Shown here: positions 28,137 to 37,291 of the stretch, in pieces
How the letters are laid out: every line of letters starts with the position of its first letter
Position numbering within the stretch: position 1 is the first letter of the stretch
Source: Paracoccus aminovorans
Lineage (GTDB): Bacteria; Pseudomonadota; Alphaproteobacteria; Rhodobacterales; Rhodobacteraceae
Direction of reading: 5' to 3'
Length of the DNA stretch: 64,000 nt
Assembly: GCF_001546115.1 (NCBI RefSeq)
Contig: NZ_KQ955208.1
Span: 978,021-1,042,020 of the forward strand
The notes under the pieces: generated by a model
What the model was told of the DNA's origin: nothing
Seen by the model: only the letters and a program-made list of their open reading frames with translations
The model's database searches: none
Position numbers and translations under genes: made by a program

Positions 28137-29405
28137 TCAGCCGTTTTCGCGCAGCACCTGGCCCGCGAGATAGAGCGAGCCGCAGATCAGAATGCGCGCG
28201 CCGGGGTGGGCGGCGGCGAGGTCGCGCACCGCGGTAAGCGCATCGGCGGCGGTGCAGGCCGAGAGGCCGACGGAGTGCGCGGCGGCGGCGGTTTCCTCGG
28301 CCGGCAGGGTGTTCGGCTCGCCCGGGATCGCCACGGCGGTCAGGCTTTGCGCGACGCCGGCCAACGGGCGCATGTAGCCGGCCACGTCCTTGGTGTTCAG
28401 CATGCCGCAGACCAGATGCGTGGGCTTCTTCGCCATGGCCGAAAGCGTCGCCGCCACCGCCTCGCCGCCGGCGGGGTTGTGGCCGCCGTCGAGCCAGAGC
28501 TCGCAAGCCCCGGCCGCATCGACCAGCGGGCCGTGCGCCAGGCGCTGCATGCGGGCCGGCCATTCCGTCTCGGTCACCGCGGCGCGGGCCTCGATTCGGC
28601 CGAAGCCGAGTTCGCGCAGCGCGGCAATGGCGGTGCCGGCGTTCTGGATCTGGTGCGGCCCCGGCAGCGCCGGCAGCGGCAGGTCCATCAGCCCGTGGTC
28701 GTCCTGGTAGATCAGCGCATCGCCCTCGCGCCGGCTGTCCCAGTCCTGGCGGGCGATGCGCAGCGGCGCGAAAAGCCGCTCGGCCTTCTGCTCGATCACG
28801 GCGCGGGCGGCGGGTTCCTGCGGCGCGACGATGCAGGGCACGCGGCGCTTGAGGATGCCGGCCTTTTCGCCGGCGATCAGCTCCAGCATCTCGCCCAGGT
28901 ATTGCGTGTGGTCGATGCTGATGGGCGTGATGACGGTCAGGGCCGGGCTGTCGATCACATTGGTCGCGTCCAGCCGGCCGCCGAGGCCGACTTCCAGCAG
29001 CGTATAGTCGGCGGGCGTGCGCGAGAAGGCCAGGAAGGCCGCAGCGGTGGTGATCTCGAAGAAGGTGATCGGCGCGCCGGCGTTCGCGGCCTCGCATTCC
29101 TCGAGCACCGCTGCCAGTTCGGCCTCGGGGATCAGCTCGCCCGCCAGGCGGATGCGTTCGTGGAACTGCGCCAGATGCGGCGAGGTATAGGCGTGGACGC
29201 GCAGGCCTGCCGATTCCAGCCCGGCGCGGATCATGGCCTGGGTCGAGCCCTTGCCATTGGTGCCGGCGATGTGGATCGCCGGCGGGATGCGGCGTTCCGG
29301 GTTGCCCAGCGCTTCCAGGATGCGGTGCATCCGGTCCAGCGACAGGTCGATGACCTTGGGGTGCAGCTGCATCAGCCGCGCGAGAATGGCGTCCGAACCG
29401 GTCAT
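28137..29405 (-). CDS. folC: Folylpolyglutamate / dihydrofolate synthase
   Basis: A 422-residue cytoplasmic ligase of the Mur family that adds glutamate to folates and makes dihydrofolate. The P-loop IAGTNGKGSTQAMI lies near residue 45. SPHLAQFHERIRLAGELI, LLEVGLGGRLDATNVI and SIDHTQYLGE are diagnostic, and LWLDGGHNPAGG marks the C-terminal domain. The start MTGSDAIL is preferred over 16 codons upstream. It lies 10 bases after accD; accD-folC is a frequent pair in proteobacteria. Confidence 0.94.
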   Translation of the reverse strand: MTGSDAILARLMQLHPKVIDLSLDRMHRILEALGNPERRIPPAIHIAGTNGKGSTQAMIRAGLESAGLRVHAYTSPHLAQFHERIRLAGELIPEAELAAVLEECEAANAGAPITFFEITTAAAFLAFSRTPADYTLLEVGLGGRLDATNVIDSPALTVITPISIDHTQYLGEMLELIAGEKAGILKRRVPCIVAPQEPAARAVIEQKAERLFAPLRIARQDWDSRREGDALIYQDDHGLMDLPLPALPGPHQIQNAGTAIAALRELGFGRIEARAAVTETEWPARMQRLAHGPLVDAAGACELWLDGGHNPAGGEAVAATLSAMAKKPTHLVCGMLNTKDVAGYMRPLAGVAQSLTAVAIPGEPNTLPAEETAAAAHSVGLSACTAADALTAVRDLAAAHPGARILICGSLYLAGQVLRENG

Positions 29406-29415
29406 GGCGCCGCGC

Positions 29416-30351
29416 TCAGGCCGGTGTCGCGGCGGGGGCGGGCCTTTCGGCATGCGCGGTCGCGATATGGCCCGGGGCGGGCAGGTCGCCCACCACCGGC
29501 GCCGGCAGGCCGCCCAGCATGCGCAGGATCGAGATCAGCTCCTCGCGCAGCTTCTTGCGATGCGTCACCCGGTCCAGCATGCCGTGTTCCAGCAGGTATT
29601 CGGCGCGCTGGAAGCCCTCGGGCAGCTTCTCGCGGATGGTCTGCTCGATCACGCGCGGGCCGGCGAAGCAGATCAGCGCGTTCGGCTCGGCGATCTGGAT
29701 GTCGCCCAACATGGCATAGCTGGCGGTGACGCCGCCGGTCGTGGGATGGGTCAGCACCACGACATAGGGCAGCCTGGCCTCTTTCAGCATCTCGACCGCG
29801 ACGGTGGTGCGCGGCATCTGCATCAGCGACAGGATGCCTTCCTGCATGCGCGCCCCGCCGGCGGCCGAGAACAGCACCAGCGGCCGCTTCAGCTTCACCG
29901 CGCGTTCGGCGGCGGCGATGATGGCATTGCCGACATACATGCCCATCGAACCGCCCATGAAGGAGAAGTCCTGCGCGGCGGCGACGATCGGGGTGCGGCC
30001 CATCTCGCCCTCGGCGACCAGCATCGCCTCTTTCTCGCCGGTGGATTTCTGCGCGGCCTTCATGCGCTCGGGGTATTTCTTCTGGTCGCGGAATTGCAGC
30101 GGGTCGGCGATGGGCTCGGGGACCTTGACCTCGACGAAGACGCCGCCGTCGAACAGCGCGGCGAAGCGCGCGCGCGGGCTGATCGCCAGGTGGTGGTCGC
30201 AATTGGTGCAGACGTTCAGGTTGTCGGCCAGTTCGCGGTGAAACAGCATGGTGCCGCATTCCGGGCATTTGGTCCAAAGGTTCTCGGGCACTTCGCGGCG
30301 CGAGAACAGCGAATTGATGCGCGGACGCACATAATTGGTGATCCAGTTCAT
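29416..30351 (-). CDS. accD: Acetyl-CoA carboxylase carboxyltransferase beta subunit
   Basis: A 311-residue subunit that transfers carboxyl from biotin to acetyl-CoA, making malonyl-CoA for fatty acids. A four-cysteine zinc finger is seen (CPECGTM... and CTNCDHH, about residues 27-49). [33 protein letters not shown] and the [19 protein letters not shown] crotonase-fold motifs follow. The start [10 protein letters not shown] fits the family; longer upstream frames do not. It is divergent from the cardiolipin synthase gene. Confidence 0.96.
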   Translation of the reverse strand: MNWITNYVRPRINSLFSRREVPENLWTKCPECGTMLFHRELADNLNVCTNCDHHLAISPRARFAALFDGGVFVEVKVPEPIADPLQFRDQKKYPERMKAAQKSTGEKEAMLVAEGEMGRTPIVAAAQDFSFMGGSMGMYVGNAIIAAAERAVKLKRPLVLFSAAGGARMQEGILSLMQMPRTTVAVEMLKEARLPYVVVLTHPTTGGVTASYAMLGDIQIAEPNALICFAGPRVIEQTIREKLPEGFQRAEYLLEHGMLDRVTHRKKLREELISILRMLGGLPAPVVGDLPAPGHIATAHAERPAPAATPA

Positions 30352-30433
30352 CGGCGGCCCCCTTGGTGCTGCGGTCTGGGGCTGACTTAGGCAAAACCGG
30401 GCGGAATTGCAATTCCGCGCGGGCCGGGGTTTC

Positions 30434-31870
30434 ATGCGCCGCATGTGGACGCAGATCGCCGTGTTTCTTCATTACGCAGTCGCGCTGGCGGTGTCGGTGC
30501 GGGTGCTTCTGCGCCCCCGGCTGGAGCCGACGGTGCGCCTCAGCTGGATCCTGGTGATCGAGCTGGTGCCCCTGGTCGGCATCATCGCCTATATCCTGTT
30601 CGGCGAGATCCGCCTGCGCGGCGCCGAGGTCGAGACCATGGCCAGCGTGCGCTCGCGCCTGTCGGGCCTGTGGCAGCCCAGCCCCGAGGCGGTGCGCCAG
30701 CCGCCGAAATTCGCCGCGCCGGTGATCGCGGCGAATCGCGCCACCACCGGCTTCGGCGCCGTGGCCGGCAACCGCGCCACGCTGCTGGCCGAGGACGACA
30801 GCGCCATCGCCGATCTGGTCGCGGCCATCGACGGCGCGCGCGAGCATCTGCACATGCTGTTCTATATCTGGCTTGACGATGCCGCCGGCCGTTCGGTGGC
30901 CGAGGCGGCGATCCGCGCCGCCGGGCGCGGCGTCAAGGTGCGCGCGGTGATCGACGCCTTCGGCTCGCGCGCCTTCGGCCGGTCCGAGGCCTGGGCGGCG
31001 ATGCGGGCGGCCGGCTGCGAATGCGTCGAGGCGCTGCCCATGGGCCTGCCGCTGCTTGGCGCGCTGTTCCAGCGCATGGACCTGCGCAACCACCGCAAGA
31101 TCGTGGTCATCGACCACCTGCTGGGCTTTACCGGCAGCCGCAACTGCTCGGACAGGGCCTTTGCCATCAAGCCGCGATTCGCGCCCTGGATCGACGTGTT
31201 CCTGCGCATCGAGGGGCCGGTCGTGCGCCAGATGCAGGCGGTCTTCCTGCAGGACTGGATGAGCTACACCGGCGAGGACCTGGGCGACATGCTGCGCATG
31301 GTGCCGCCGGTGATGGCGCCGGGCGTGATCGGCCAGGTGGTGGCGACCGGGCCGGACGACCGCCAGGGCTCGCTGTCGGATTGCATGGCGACGATGATCT
31401 ATGCCGCGCGCGAGCGGCTGGTCATCACCACGCCTTATTACGTGCCCGACGCCTCGCTTGATTCGGCGATCCGCACGGCGGCGCGGCGCGGGGTGGACGT
31501 GACCATGATCGTGCCGGCGATCAACGACTCGCTGGTGGTGCAGGCCACCTCCGAGGGGTTCTATTACGGCCTGGTGTCGGCCGGGGTGAAGCTGATGCTG
31601 TTCCGGGGCGGGCTTCTGCATGCCAAGATCATCACCGCCGACGGCGAGATGGCGATGATCGGCAGCGCCAACATGGATCGCCGCAGCTTCCAGCTGAATT
31701 ATGAGATGAACATGCTGCTGATCGGCCCCGAGGTGACCGGGGTGCTGGACGAGCGCCAGGAAAGCTATATCGCCCGCGCCACGCCGATCACGCTGGCCGA
31801 GATCCGCGCTTGGTCGCTGCGTCGGCGGCTGCGCAACAACCTTTTGGCGCTGGCCGCGCCGATCCTGTGA
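30434..31870 (+). CDS. cls: Cardiolipin synthase
   Basis: A 478-residue phospholipase-D-type enzyme that joins phosphatidylglycerol molecules into cardiolipin at the membrane. Two N-terminal helices (about 5-25 and 35-57) precede two HKD motifs: [19 protein letters not shown] in the first half and [20 protein letters not shown] in the second. The start at MRRMWTQ follows a weak GGGG; the ATG three codons later is possible. It is divergent from accD and 10 bases before phhB. Confidence 0.92.
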   Translation: MRRMWTQIAVFLHYAVALAVSVRVLLRPRLEPTVRLSWILVIELVPLVGIIAYILFGEIRLRGAEVETMASVRSRLSGLWQPSPEAVRQPPKFAAPVIAANRATTGFGAVAGNRATLLAEDDSAIADLVAAIDGAREHLHMLFYIWLDDAAGRSVAEAAIRAAGRGVKVRAVIDAFGSRAFGRSEAWAAMRAAGCECVEALPMGLPLLGALFQRMDLRNHRKIVVIDHLLGFTGSRNCSDRAFAIKPRFAPWIDVFLRIEGPVVRQMQAVFLQDWMSYTGEDLGDMLRMVPPVMAPGVIGQVVATGPDDRQGSLSDCMATMIYAARERLVITTPYYVPDASLDSAIRTAARRGVDVTMIVPAINDSLVVQATSEGFYYGLVSAGVKLMLFRGGLLHAKIITADGEMAMIGSANMDRRSFQLNYEMNMLLIGPEVTGVLDERQESYIARATPITLAEIRAWSLRRRLRNNLLALAAPIL

Positions 31871-31880
31871 GGAGGATGCC

Positions 31881-32204
31881 ATGACCGGACTGGCCGAGGG
31901 AAAGATCGTCGACGGCGCCCCGGCGCTGCCTGAGCCAGAGCTGCGCGCGGCGCTGGCCGGCCTGCCCGGCTGGGTGCTGGCCGAGGACGGGCGCTCGATT
32001 CGCCGTGAATGGCGCTTCAAGTCGTTCAAGGCGGCGGCGCAGCTTGCCAACCTGGCCGCCTGGCAGGCCGAGGCGGCCAATCACCACCCCGACATCGCCT
32101 TCGGCTGGGGCTTTGCCCGCGTCAGCTTCTCGACCCATTCGGCGGGCGGCGTGACCATGAACGACCTGGTCATGGCGGCGCGGCTGGACGCGGTGGCGGG
32201 CTGA
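31881..32204 (+). CDS. phhB: Pterin-4a-carbinolamine dehydratase
   Basis: A 107-residue dehydratase of the PCD/DCoH family. The family core is GWVLAEDGRSIRREWRFKSF and then the catalytic EAANHHPDIAFGWGFARVSFSTHSAGGVTMND. It recycles 4a-hydroxytetrahydropterin. No phenylalanine hydroxylase gene is adjacent. It starts 10 bases after the cardiolipin synthase stop with GGAGG upstream. Confidence 0.93.
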   Translation: MTGLAEGKIVDGAPALPEPELRAALAGLPGWVLAEDGRSIRREWRFKSFKAAAQLANLAAWQAEAANHHPDIAFGWGFARVSFSTHSAGGVTMNDLVMAARLDAVAG

Positions 32205-32313
32205 TCCGCAACCGCTGCGTGTTTCGTCCGCAGCCGACCTTGCCCCCGCCGCGGTCCGGCCCTATCCAGTTCCTGCGGCGCCAAGGGGCGCAGGCGGGCA
32301 ACAGGGACACGGC

Positions 32314-33099
32314 ATGGCGATGCGTCCTCGCAAGTGGATCGAACGGAAAACCCGCGAGGGTGCCCTGCGGCAATGGACGGCGCTGGCCGACCAGGCCGAG
32401 GGCCTGGGCCCGAGCCGGCTGCGCAACCTGCGCGACGAGGCGCTTGGCCTGCGCGCCAGCCTCGACCGTTTCCTGATCCGCGCCGACCGGCGTGCGGCGC
32501 GCTCGCGCGCGGCGCTGGATGCGCTGCACCTGCCGGGCGGCACCGACTGGCGCTGGCGTCCCGCCTTCATGGCCGGGCAGATCTCGCCCCGCGGCGTCGC
32601 CGGCCCCGAGCCGGGCGGCATGCTGGGTGAGGGCGCGGCGCTGTGGCACGATTGCGCCGAGCGGGCGCTGATCCTGGAGCAGGTCGGCAATGCCGCCGCG
32701 ACCGACCTGTCGCCCTTCGGCATAAGGCTCGAGGTCTTCGGCTTTTCCGGCAGCTTCCTGTCGCTGTCGATCGACCTGCCGACCAGCGCGCTCTCCGGCC
32801 TGACTCGCAGCCATGTGCTGCGGCTGGAAACCGGCATCCTGGCCGAGCGCGCGATCAACGTCTATGCCCGGCTCAACATCGGCCATGGCCCGAACATCGA
32901 CGAGATGACCCTGGCGCTGCAGGGCTTCCAGCCCGGTCAGCCCAGCCAGCAGGTGACCGAATTCGACCTGGCCTATACCCAGATGAACGAGAAGCGGCTG
33001 GAAAAGATCTGGCTCGACCTGATCTTCGAGCAGCCGCGCATGAACGCGGTCCAGATCCGCGAGCTGTTCCTGTCGCGCCACCTGCGGGCAGAGCTGTGA
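32314..33099 (+). CDS. Conserved protein of unknown function (possibly DUF6478)
   Basis: A 261-residue soluble protein without signal peptide or membrane helix. The first 75 residues are basic and helical; the middle holds a beta-rich stretch (TDWRWRPAFMAGQISPRG, then SGSFLSLSIDLP) and a repeated-looking second half. It looks like a Rhodobacteraceae family I associate with DUF6478, but this is memory, not a search. It overlaps the next gene's possible start (TGATG) and so forms a pair with it. Confidence 0.6.
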   Translation: MAMRPRKWIERKTREGALRQWTALADQAEGLGPSRLRNLRDEALGLRASLDRFLIRADRRAARSRAALDALHLPGGTDWRWRPAFMAGQISPRGVAGPEPGGMLGEGAALWHDCAERALILEQVGNAAATDLSPFGIRLEVFGFSGSFLSLSIDLPTSALSGLTRSHVLRLETGILAERAINVYARLNIGHGPNIDEMTLALQGFQPGQPSQQVTEFDLAYTQMNEKRLEKIWLDLIFEQPRMNAVQIRELFLSRHLRAEL

Positions 33100-33113
33100 T
33101 GCAAGGAAGCAAG

Positions 33114-33503
33114 ATGAGCGACTTCGAATCCCTGGGCCTGCGCAGCGGCATCTGGCAGGGCGTGCTGCGCCGCGACGCGGCTCCCGGACGGCTGGTGCTG
33201 GTGCATATGGGCAGCCGCCTGGCCGAGGCCCATGCCACCGAGGAGCCGGGCGGGGGCTGGCGCATCGCCGCCGCTATCCCGCCCGAGCGGCTGTCGGACG
33301 GGGTGCAGAGCTTCCTGCTGGTCGAGGATCAGGGCGCCGAGGGCGAGGCCCCGCAGCCTGGCGCGCAACGCCTGGGCAGCCTGACGCTGATCGCCGGCGA
33401 ATTGCTGGACGACGACCTGCGCGCCGAGCTGACCCTGATGCGGGCCGAGCTGGAACTGGTCAAGAAGGAGCTGCGCCGGCTCGCCGCCGCGGTGGCGGGC
33501 TGA
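33114..33503 (+). CDS. Small conserved protein of unknown function
   Basis: A 129-residue protein with no recognised domain. It has a beta-rich N-terminal part (GIWQGVLRRDAAPGRLVLVHMG) and ends in a predicted coiled coil (about 105-126, LTLMRAELELVKKELRRL). A start at the ATG at 33114 is preferred because AAGGA lies 7 bases upstream. An ATG at 33099 overlapping the previous stop is the alternative. It is probably co-expressed with the preceding unknown gene. Confidence 0.65.
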   Translation: MSDFESLGLRSGIWQGVLRRDAAPGRLVLVHMGSRLAEAHATEEPGGGWRIAAAIPPERLSDGVQSFLLVEDQGAEGEAPQPGAQRLGSLTLIAGELLDDDLRAELTLMRAELELVKKELRRLAAAVAG

Positions 33504-33507
33504 GGGT

Positions 33508-34227
33508 TCAGTCCCGGCTCCAATAGCCGTAGCCGCCGAGTTCGGCGAAACCCAGCCGGTCGTAAAGCGCGCAGGCGGCGGTGTTCGCACGGCTGACCGC
33601 CAGGGCCAGCCGGGTCGCGCCCTGCGCCTGCGCCCATTCCGCCGCCCGCCCGATCAGCCAGCCCGCGACGCCCTGGCGGCGCAGCGCCGGCACCACCTCG
33701 ATGGCATGGATCATGCCGACCGGCCCGTCCACTGCCACGAAGGCGGCGCCGGCGGCGCGGTCCTGCACCCGGCCCAGCAGCGCGGTATGAGGCAGGGTGA
33801 CGCGCCGCATCGCCGCCTGCCGGCTTTCCGGGATGGCACCGGCGGCCCAGATGTCGGCCTGGATCGCCAGCGGCGGCCAGATGTCGAAGGAACTCAGCCG
33901 CGGCCGCGCCGCCCGGGCCAGCATGGCGCAATCGGCGGCCATGACCGCGGTGGGGCTGCCGTGGCGAAAGCCCTCGGCCGCTAAGGCCTGCTCCAGCGCC
34001 GCGTCGCCGTCGGCGACGCGAAACAGCGGCCGCTCGCCCCAGCCGCGCTGGATATCGGCGATTTCGGCGATGGCGGGCGCGTCCCAAACCGGTCCCAGCG
34101 CCCGGGCCGAGCTGACCCGGCCGCCGCCGCCCTGGCCGCGCCCGACGCGAAAGCCGCCGGCCTCGGCATATTCGGCGGCGGGCCAACTCGTCTCGAAGAC
34201 GCGGGCGATCTCGGCGTCGGCGATCAC
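33508..34227 (-). CDS. GNAT-family N-acetyltransferase
   Basis: A 239-residue acetyltransferase. The GNAT acetyl-CoA loop appears as VVPALRRQGVAGWLIGRAAEWA, followed by LAVSRANTAACALYDRLGFAELGGYGYWSR, the usual C-terminal motif. The N-terminal half is a second, more diverged GNAT-like fold. The substrate is unknown. Its ATG overlaps the cinA-like stop by 4 bases. Confidence 0.82.
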   Translation of the reverse strand: MIADAEIARVFETSWPAAEYAEAGGFRVGRGQGGGGRVSSARALGPVWDAPAIAEIADIQRGWGERPLFRVADGDAALEQALAAEGFRHGSPTAVMAADCAMLARAARPRLSSFDIWPPLAIQADIWAAGAIPESRQAAMRRVTLPHTALLGRVQDRAAGAAFVAVDGPVGMIHAIEVVPALRRQGVAGWLIGRAAEWAQAQGATRLALAVSRANTAACALYDRLGFAELGGYGYWSRD

Positions 34228-34964
34228 AGCGCGAGCCTTTCGCGCAGCGCGGTCATGGCATCGGTGACGCGCTTGCCGTCCAGCCCGCGGATCACCAGGC
34301 TGGTGCCGTAACGCTGGCCGCGCTGGAACGGATAGGAGCCCAGCGACAGGTCCGGAAAGGACTCGGCCACCTCGCGCAGCCCGTCGGCCACGTCGGATTC
34401 CGGCCGCAGCACCTCCAGCGCCTCGCTGACCGAGGGCCGGCCGGTCGGCAGCCCGTCCACGATGGCCTCGACCATGGCGCGGAACACGTCGGGCACGCCG
34501 GCCATGACATAGGTATTGCCGATGTGGAAGCCGGGCGCGGCGGAATGGGCGTTGGGGATCAGCGCTGCGCCCAGCGGGATGCGGGCCATGCGCAGCCGGT
34601 TGCCGGTGACCTCGACGCCGCGCGCCTCCCAGCGCTCGACCATGACGCGGCGCGCTTCCTCGTTGATCTCGATGCCGACGCCAAAAGCGTCGGCCACCGC
34701 GTCTGCGGTGATGTCGTCATGCGTCGGGCCGATGCCGCCACTGGTGAAGAGCATGTCCCAGGCCCCGCCCAACGCCTTGTCCAGCGCCCGGATCGAGGCC
34801 ACGATCTGGTCGTGGTCGTCGCCGACGATGCGCACCTCGCGCAAGTCGAGGCCGATGCTGTTCAAGACCTGCGACAGGTAATGGGCATTGCCCTCGCGCG
34901 TGCGGCCGGACAGGATCTCGTCCCCGATGACCAGGATGGCGGCGGTGGGATTGTCGGATTGCAT
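34224..34964 (-). CDS. CinA-like molybdopterin-binding domain protein
   Basis: A 246-residue protein with only the N-terminal CinA/MoaB-type fold. ILVIGDEILSGRTREGNAHYL, FTSGGIGPTHDDITADAVADAFG and the IPNAHSAAPGF loop match the COG1058 family. The C-terminal nicotinamide-nucleotide amidase of full CinA is absent. Related proteins act on nucleotides in pyridine-nucleotide repair. It is divergent from map and coupled to the GNAT gene. Confidence 0.85.
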   Translation of the reverse strand: MQSDNPTAAILVIGDEILSGRTREGNAHYLSQVLNSIGLDLREVRIVGDDHDQIVASIRALDKALGGAWDMLFTSGGIGPTHDDITADAVADAFGVGIEINEEARRVMVERWEARGVEVTGNRLRMARIPLGAALIPNAHSAAPGFHIGNTYVMAGVPDVFRAMVEAIVDGLPTGRPSVSEALEVLRPESDVADGLREVAESFPDLSLGSYPFQRGQRYGTSLVIRGLDGKRVTDAMTALRERLAL

Positions 34965-35072
34965 CGGCGCTCCTCGCGTTTTCGGCTGTCGGCCAATGTA
35001 TAGGTCCGCGCACGGGGCTGGAACAAGTGGCGCCATGGGACTATCTGTGGGGGACAGGAACACGAGGACGCC

Positions 35073-35876
35073 ATGAACGACGCACGCCAGACCCGCGAGG
35101 GGATCCGCATCCACGACCCGCAGGACTTTGCCGGCATGCGCGCGGCGGGCCGGATCGCGGCGCAGATCCTCGACGAGGTCGGCCCGCTGGTCCAACCCGG
35201 CACCACCACCGGGGCGCTGGACGATTTCATCCGCAACCGCGTGACCGAGCTTGGCACGATCAGCGCCACCATCGGCTATCGCGGCTACCAGCACGCCAGC
35301 TGCATCAGCGTGAACCATGTCGTCTGCCATGGCATCCCCGGCGACAAGATCCTGGCCGACGGCGACATCCTCAACATCGACGTGACGGTGATCCTGGACG
35401 GCTGGTATGGCGACAGCTCGCGCATGTATGTCGCGGGCAAACCCAGCGTAAAGGCCAAGCGCCTGATCCAGGTCACCCATGACAGCCTGATGAAGGGCAT
35501 CGAGGCGGTCCGCCCCGGCGCCACCTTCGGCGACATCGGCTGGGCGATCCAGAGCTATGTCGAGGCGAACCGCATGTCGGTGGTGCGCGACTTCTGCGGC
35601 CACGGCCTTGGCCGCACCTTCCACGCGCCGCCGAACGTTTTGCACTTCGGCCGCCCCGGCAAGGGCCCGGTGCTGGAAGAGGGCATGTTCTTCACCATCG
35701 AGCCGATGGTGAACCTGGGCCGCCCCGAGACCAAGATCCTGGCCGACGACTGGACAGCGGTCACCCGCGACAAGTCGCTCTCGGCCCAGTTCGAGCATTC
35801 CATCGGCGTCACCGCCAGCGGGGCCGAGATCTTTACCCTGTCCCCGGGCGAGCTGTTCTTCCCCAGCTTCGACTGA
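35073..35876 (+). CDS. map: Methionine aminopeptidase, type I
   Basis: A 267-residue cytoplasmic metalloprotease that removes the initiator methionine. Metal ligands are seen in order: ILNIDVTVILDGWYGDSS (two Asp), FCGHGLGRTFHAPPNV (His), FFTIEPMVNLG (Glu) and QFEHSIGVT (Glu). The length fits type Ia. It starts about 108 bases from the divergent cinA-like gene and ends in front of a hairpin region shared with the LacI-type gene. Confidence 0.95.
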   Translation: MNDARQTREGIRIHDPQDFAGMRAAGRIAAQILDEVGPLVQPGTTTGALDDFIRNRVTELGTISATIGYRGYQHASCISVNHVVCHGIPGDKILADGDILNIDVTVILDGWYGDSSRMYVAGKPSVKAKRLIQVTHDSLMKGIEAVRPGATFGDIGWAIQSYVEANRMSVVRDFCGHGLGRTFHAPPNVLHFGRPGKGPVLEEGMFFTIEPMVNLGRPETKILADDWTAVTRDKSLSAQFEHSIGVTASGAEIFTLSPGELFFPSFD

Positions 35877-35918
35877 GGCGAGGCAGGGACGTTTCGCGCC
35901 CTGGGCTTCTTTGCTCCT

Positions 35919-36037
35919 CAAATACCCATGCGGCAGCGCAACCGTCGCTGTCGCATGAGTATTTGGGAAACGGTGAAGGCGCAGCACATCGCGCGGGCGC
36001 CCAAACCGGCGCCGGTTTCACCGTTTTTCAAATACTC
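35919..36037. terminator. Hairpin region between convergent map and lacI-type genes
   Basis: A long stem: CAAATACCCATGCGGCAGCG (35919-35938) pairs with 35946-35965 at 18 of 20 positions, with a 7-base loop. The right arm (35957-35977) can instead pair with 36017-36037 (TTCACCGTTTTTCAAATACT), and a 16-base perfect palindrome AAACCGGCGCCGGTTT lies at 36003-36018. It serves as a two-way terminator by position. Confidence 0.65.
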
Positions 36038-36064
36038 CGGCAACGCCGCGCGCGAGCAGCAGCC

Positions 36065-37084
36065 TCAGCGTTTGCGGATGGTCTCGCCCGGCATGATCGT
36101 CGGCGCCAGGGCGACGATGCCGCTCTCGGGCGCCGGCTCCTTGCCCGCGACGATGCGCGCCGCGCGCCGGCCGATGTCGATGCGCCGGGCGTCGGTTGTG
36201 GTGAGCCGCATCGGCAGACCGTCCAGCAGCTCGACACCGTTGAAACCCGCGAGCCCCAGCTTTCCCGGGATGTCATAGCCCTTCTCCATGCACCACAGAA
36301 GCCCGCCGGCCCCGATCATGTCATTGGAGAAATACAGGAAATCCAGGTCGGGTTCCCGCGCCAGGATGCGCTCGGTCAGCTCGCGGCCCTTGTGCAGTGA
36401 CGAGCCGCCCTGGTAATATTCCCGCGCCGCCAGCTGCAGGCCCTCCTCGGCCAGCCGGGCCTCGAAGCCGGCCAGGCGTTTGCGGGCGCGGTGATCCTCG
36501 GGCATATGCGTGCCGATGAAGCCGATGCGGCGATAGCCGGCGGCGAGGATCTCCTCGGCCATCTCGGCCCCGGCGCGGCGATGGCTGATGCCGACCGCGG
36601 TGTCGATAGGATCGCCGTCCACGTCCATGATCTCAACCACCGGCAGGCCGGCATTGTCCAGCATCGCCCGCGCCGCCTTGCTATGCTCGAGCCCGGCCAG
36701 GATCACCCCTGAGGGCCGCCAACTCAGCATGTCGTAAAGCACCGTATCCTCGCGCGAGGGGCTGTAGTTCGTCACCCCCACCACCGGCTGCAGCCCGGTA
36801 TCGTCGAGCTCGGCCGAGATCCCGCCCAGGACGTCGGGGAACACCATGTTCGACAGCGAGGGGATGATGACCGCGACCAGGTTCACCCGCTGGCTGGCCA
36901 GCCCGCCGGCGATCTTGTTCGGGACATAGCCCAGGGTGCGGGCGGCGGTCAGCACCTTCTCGCGCGTCGCGGCCGAGACGTCGCCGCGGTTGCGCAGCAC
37001 GCGGCTGACGGTCATCTCGGACACGCCCGAGGCTTCCGAAACGTCGCGCAGGGTCAGGGGGCGGCGGGGTCTTTTCGTATTCAT
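36065..37084 (-). CDS. LacI-family transcriptional regulator (GntR/gluconate-like)
   Basis: A 339-residue repressor. An N-terminal helix-turn-helix (LTLRDVSEASGVSEMTVSRV, about 10-30) and hinge helix (NKIAGGLASQ) precede a periplasmic-binding-like ligand domain with IPSLSNMVFPDVLGGI and GFIGTHMPEDHRARKR. It resembles regulators of gluconate or sugar-acid use; no such genes are next to it. The upstream gap holds a half-operator similar to the gluconate-repressor site. Confidence 0.87.
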   Translation of the reverse strand: MNTKRPRRPLTLRDVSEASGVSEMTVSRVLRNRGDVSAATREKVLTAARTLGYVPNKIAGGLASQRVNLVAVIIPSLSNMVFPDVLGGISAELDDTGLQPVVGVTNYSPSREDTVLYDMLSWRPSGVILAGLEHSKAARAMLDNAGLPVVEIMDVDGDPIDTAVGISHRRAGAEMAEEILAAGYRRIGFIGTHMPEDHRARKRLAGFEARLAEEGLQLAAREYYQGGSSLHKGRELTERILAREPDLDFLYFSNDMIGAGGLLWCMEKGYDIPGKLGLAGFNGVELLDGLPMRLTTTDARRIDIGRRAARIVAGKEPAPESGIVALAPTIMPGETIRKR

Positions 37085-37105
37085 GACAACTACCGGAACG
37101 CAATC

Positions 37106-37119
37106 ATGTTACCGTTATC
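37106..37119 (-). promoter_or_regulatory. Possible LacI-family operator
   Basis: ATGTTACCGTTATC sits 22 bases upstream of the regulator start. The left half ATGTTAC matches the gluconate-type operator ATGTTACC-GTAACAT; the right half is degenerate. It would fit autoregulation. Confidence 0.3.
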
Positions 37120-37181
37120 GCGTCCGGCGCATGACGGCAACCTTGCCATTTCCGAGATCTGCGGGCAAAAGAGGCGGCGGC

Positions 37182-37258
37182 GGCCCCGTGGCTCAACTGG
37201 ATAGAGCAGCCCCCTCCTAAGGGGCAGGTTGCAGGTTCAAGTCCTGCCGGGGTCACCA
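37182..37258 (+). tRNA. tRNA-Arg (CCT)
   Basis: A 77-nt cloverleaf. The acceptor GGCCCCG (37182-37188) pairs with CGGGGTC with one G-U pair, and CCA is encoded at 37256-37258. The anticodon stem GCCCC/GGGGC encloses CTCCTAA with anticodon CCT at 37216-37218, which reads AGG. The T loop is TTCAAGT. An IS element and a decayed mobile gene follow. Confidence 0.95.
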
Positions 37259-37291
37259 TAAAAATCAGCATGTTGTTAACGAGGCATAAGA

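Noticed and set aside
35073..35076. Reading the map upstream region as a promoter for a longer Map protein
   Set aside because: The ATG with its upstream purine stretch matches the normal N terminus of type Ia enzymes; no extension is conserved.
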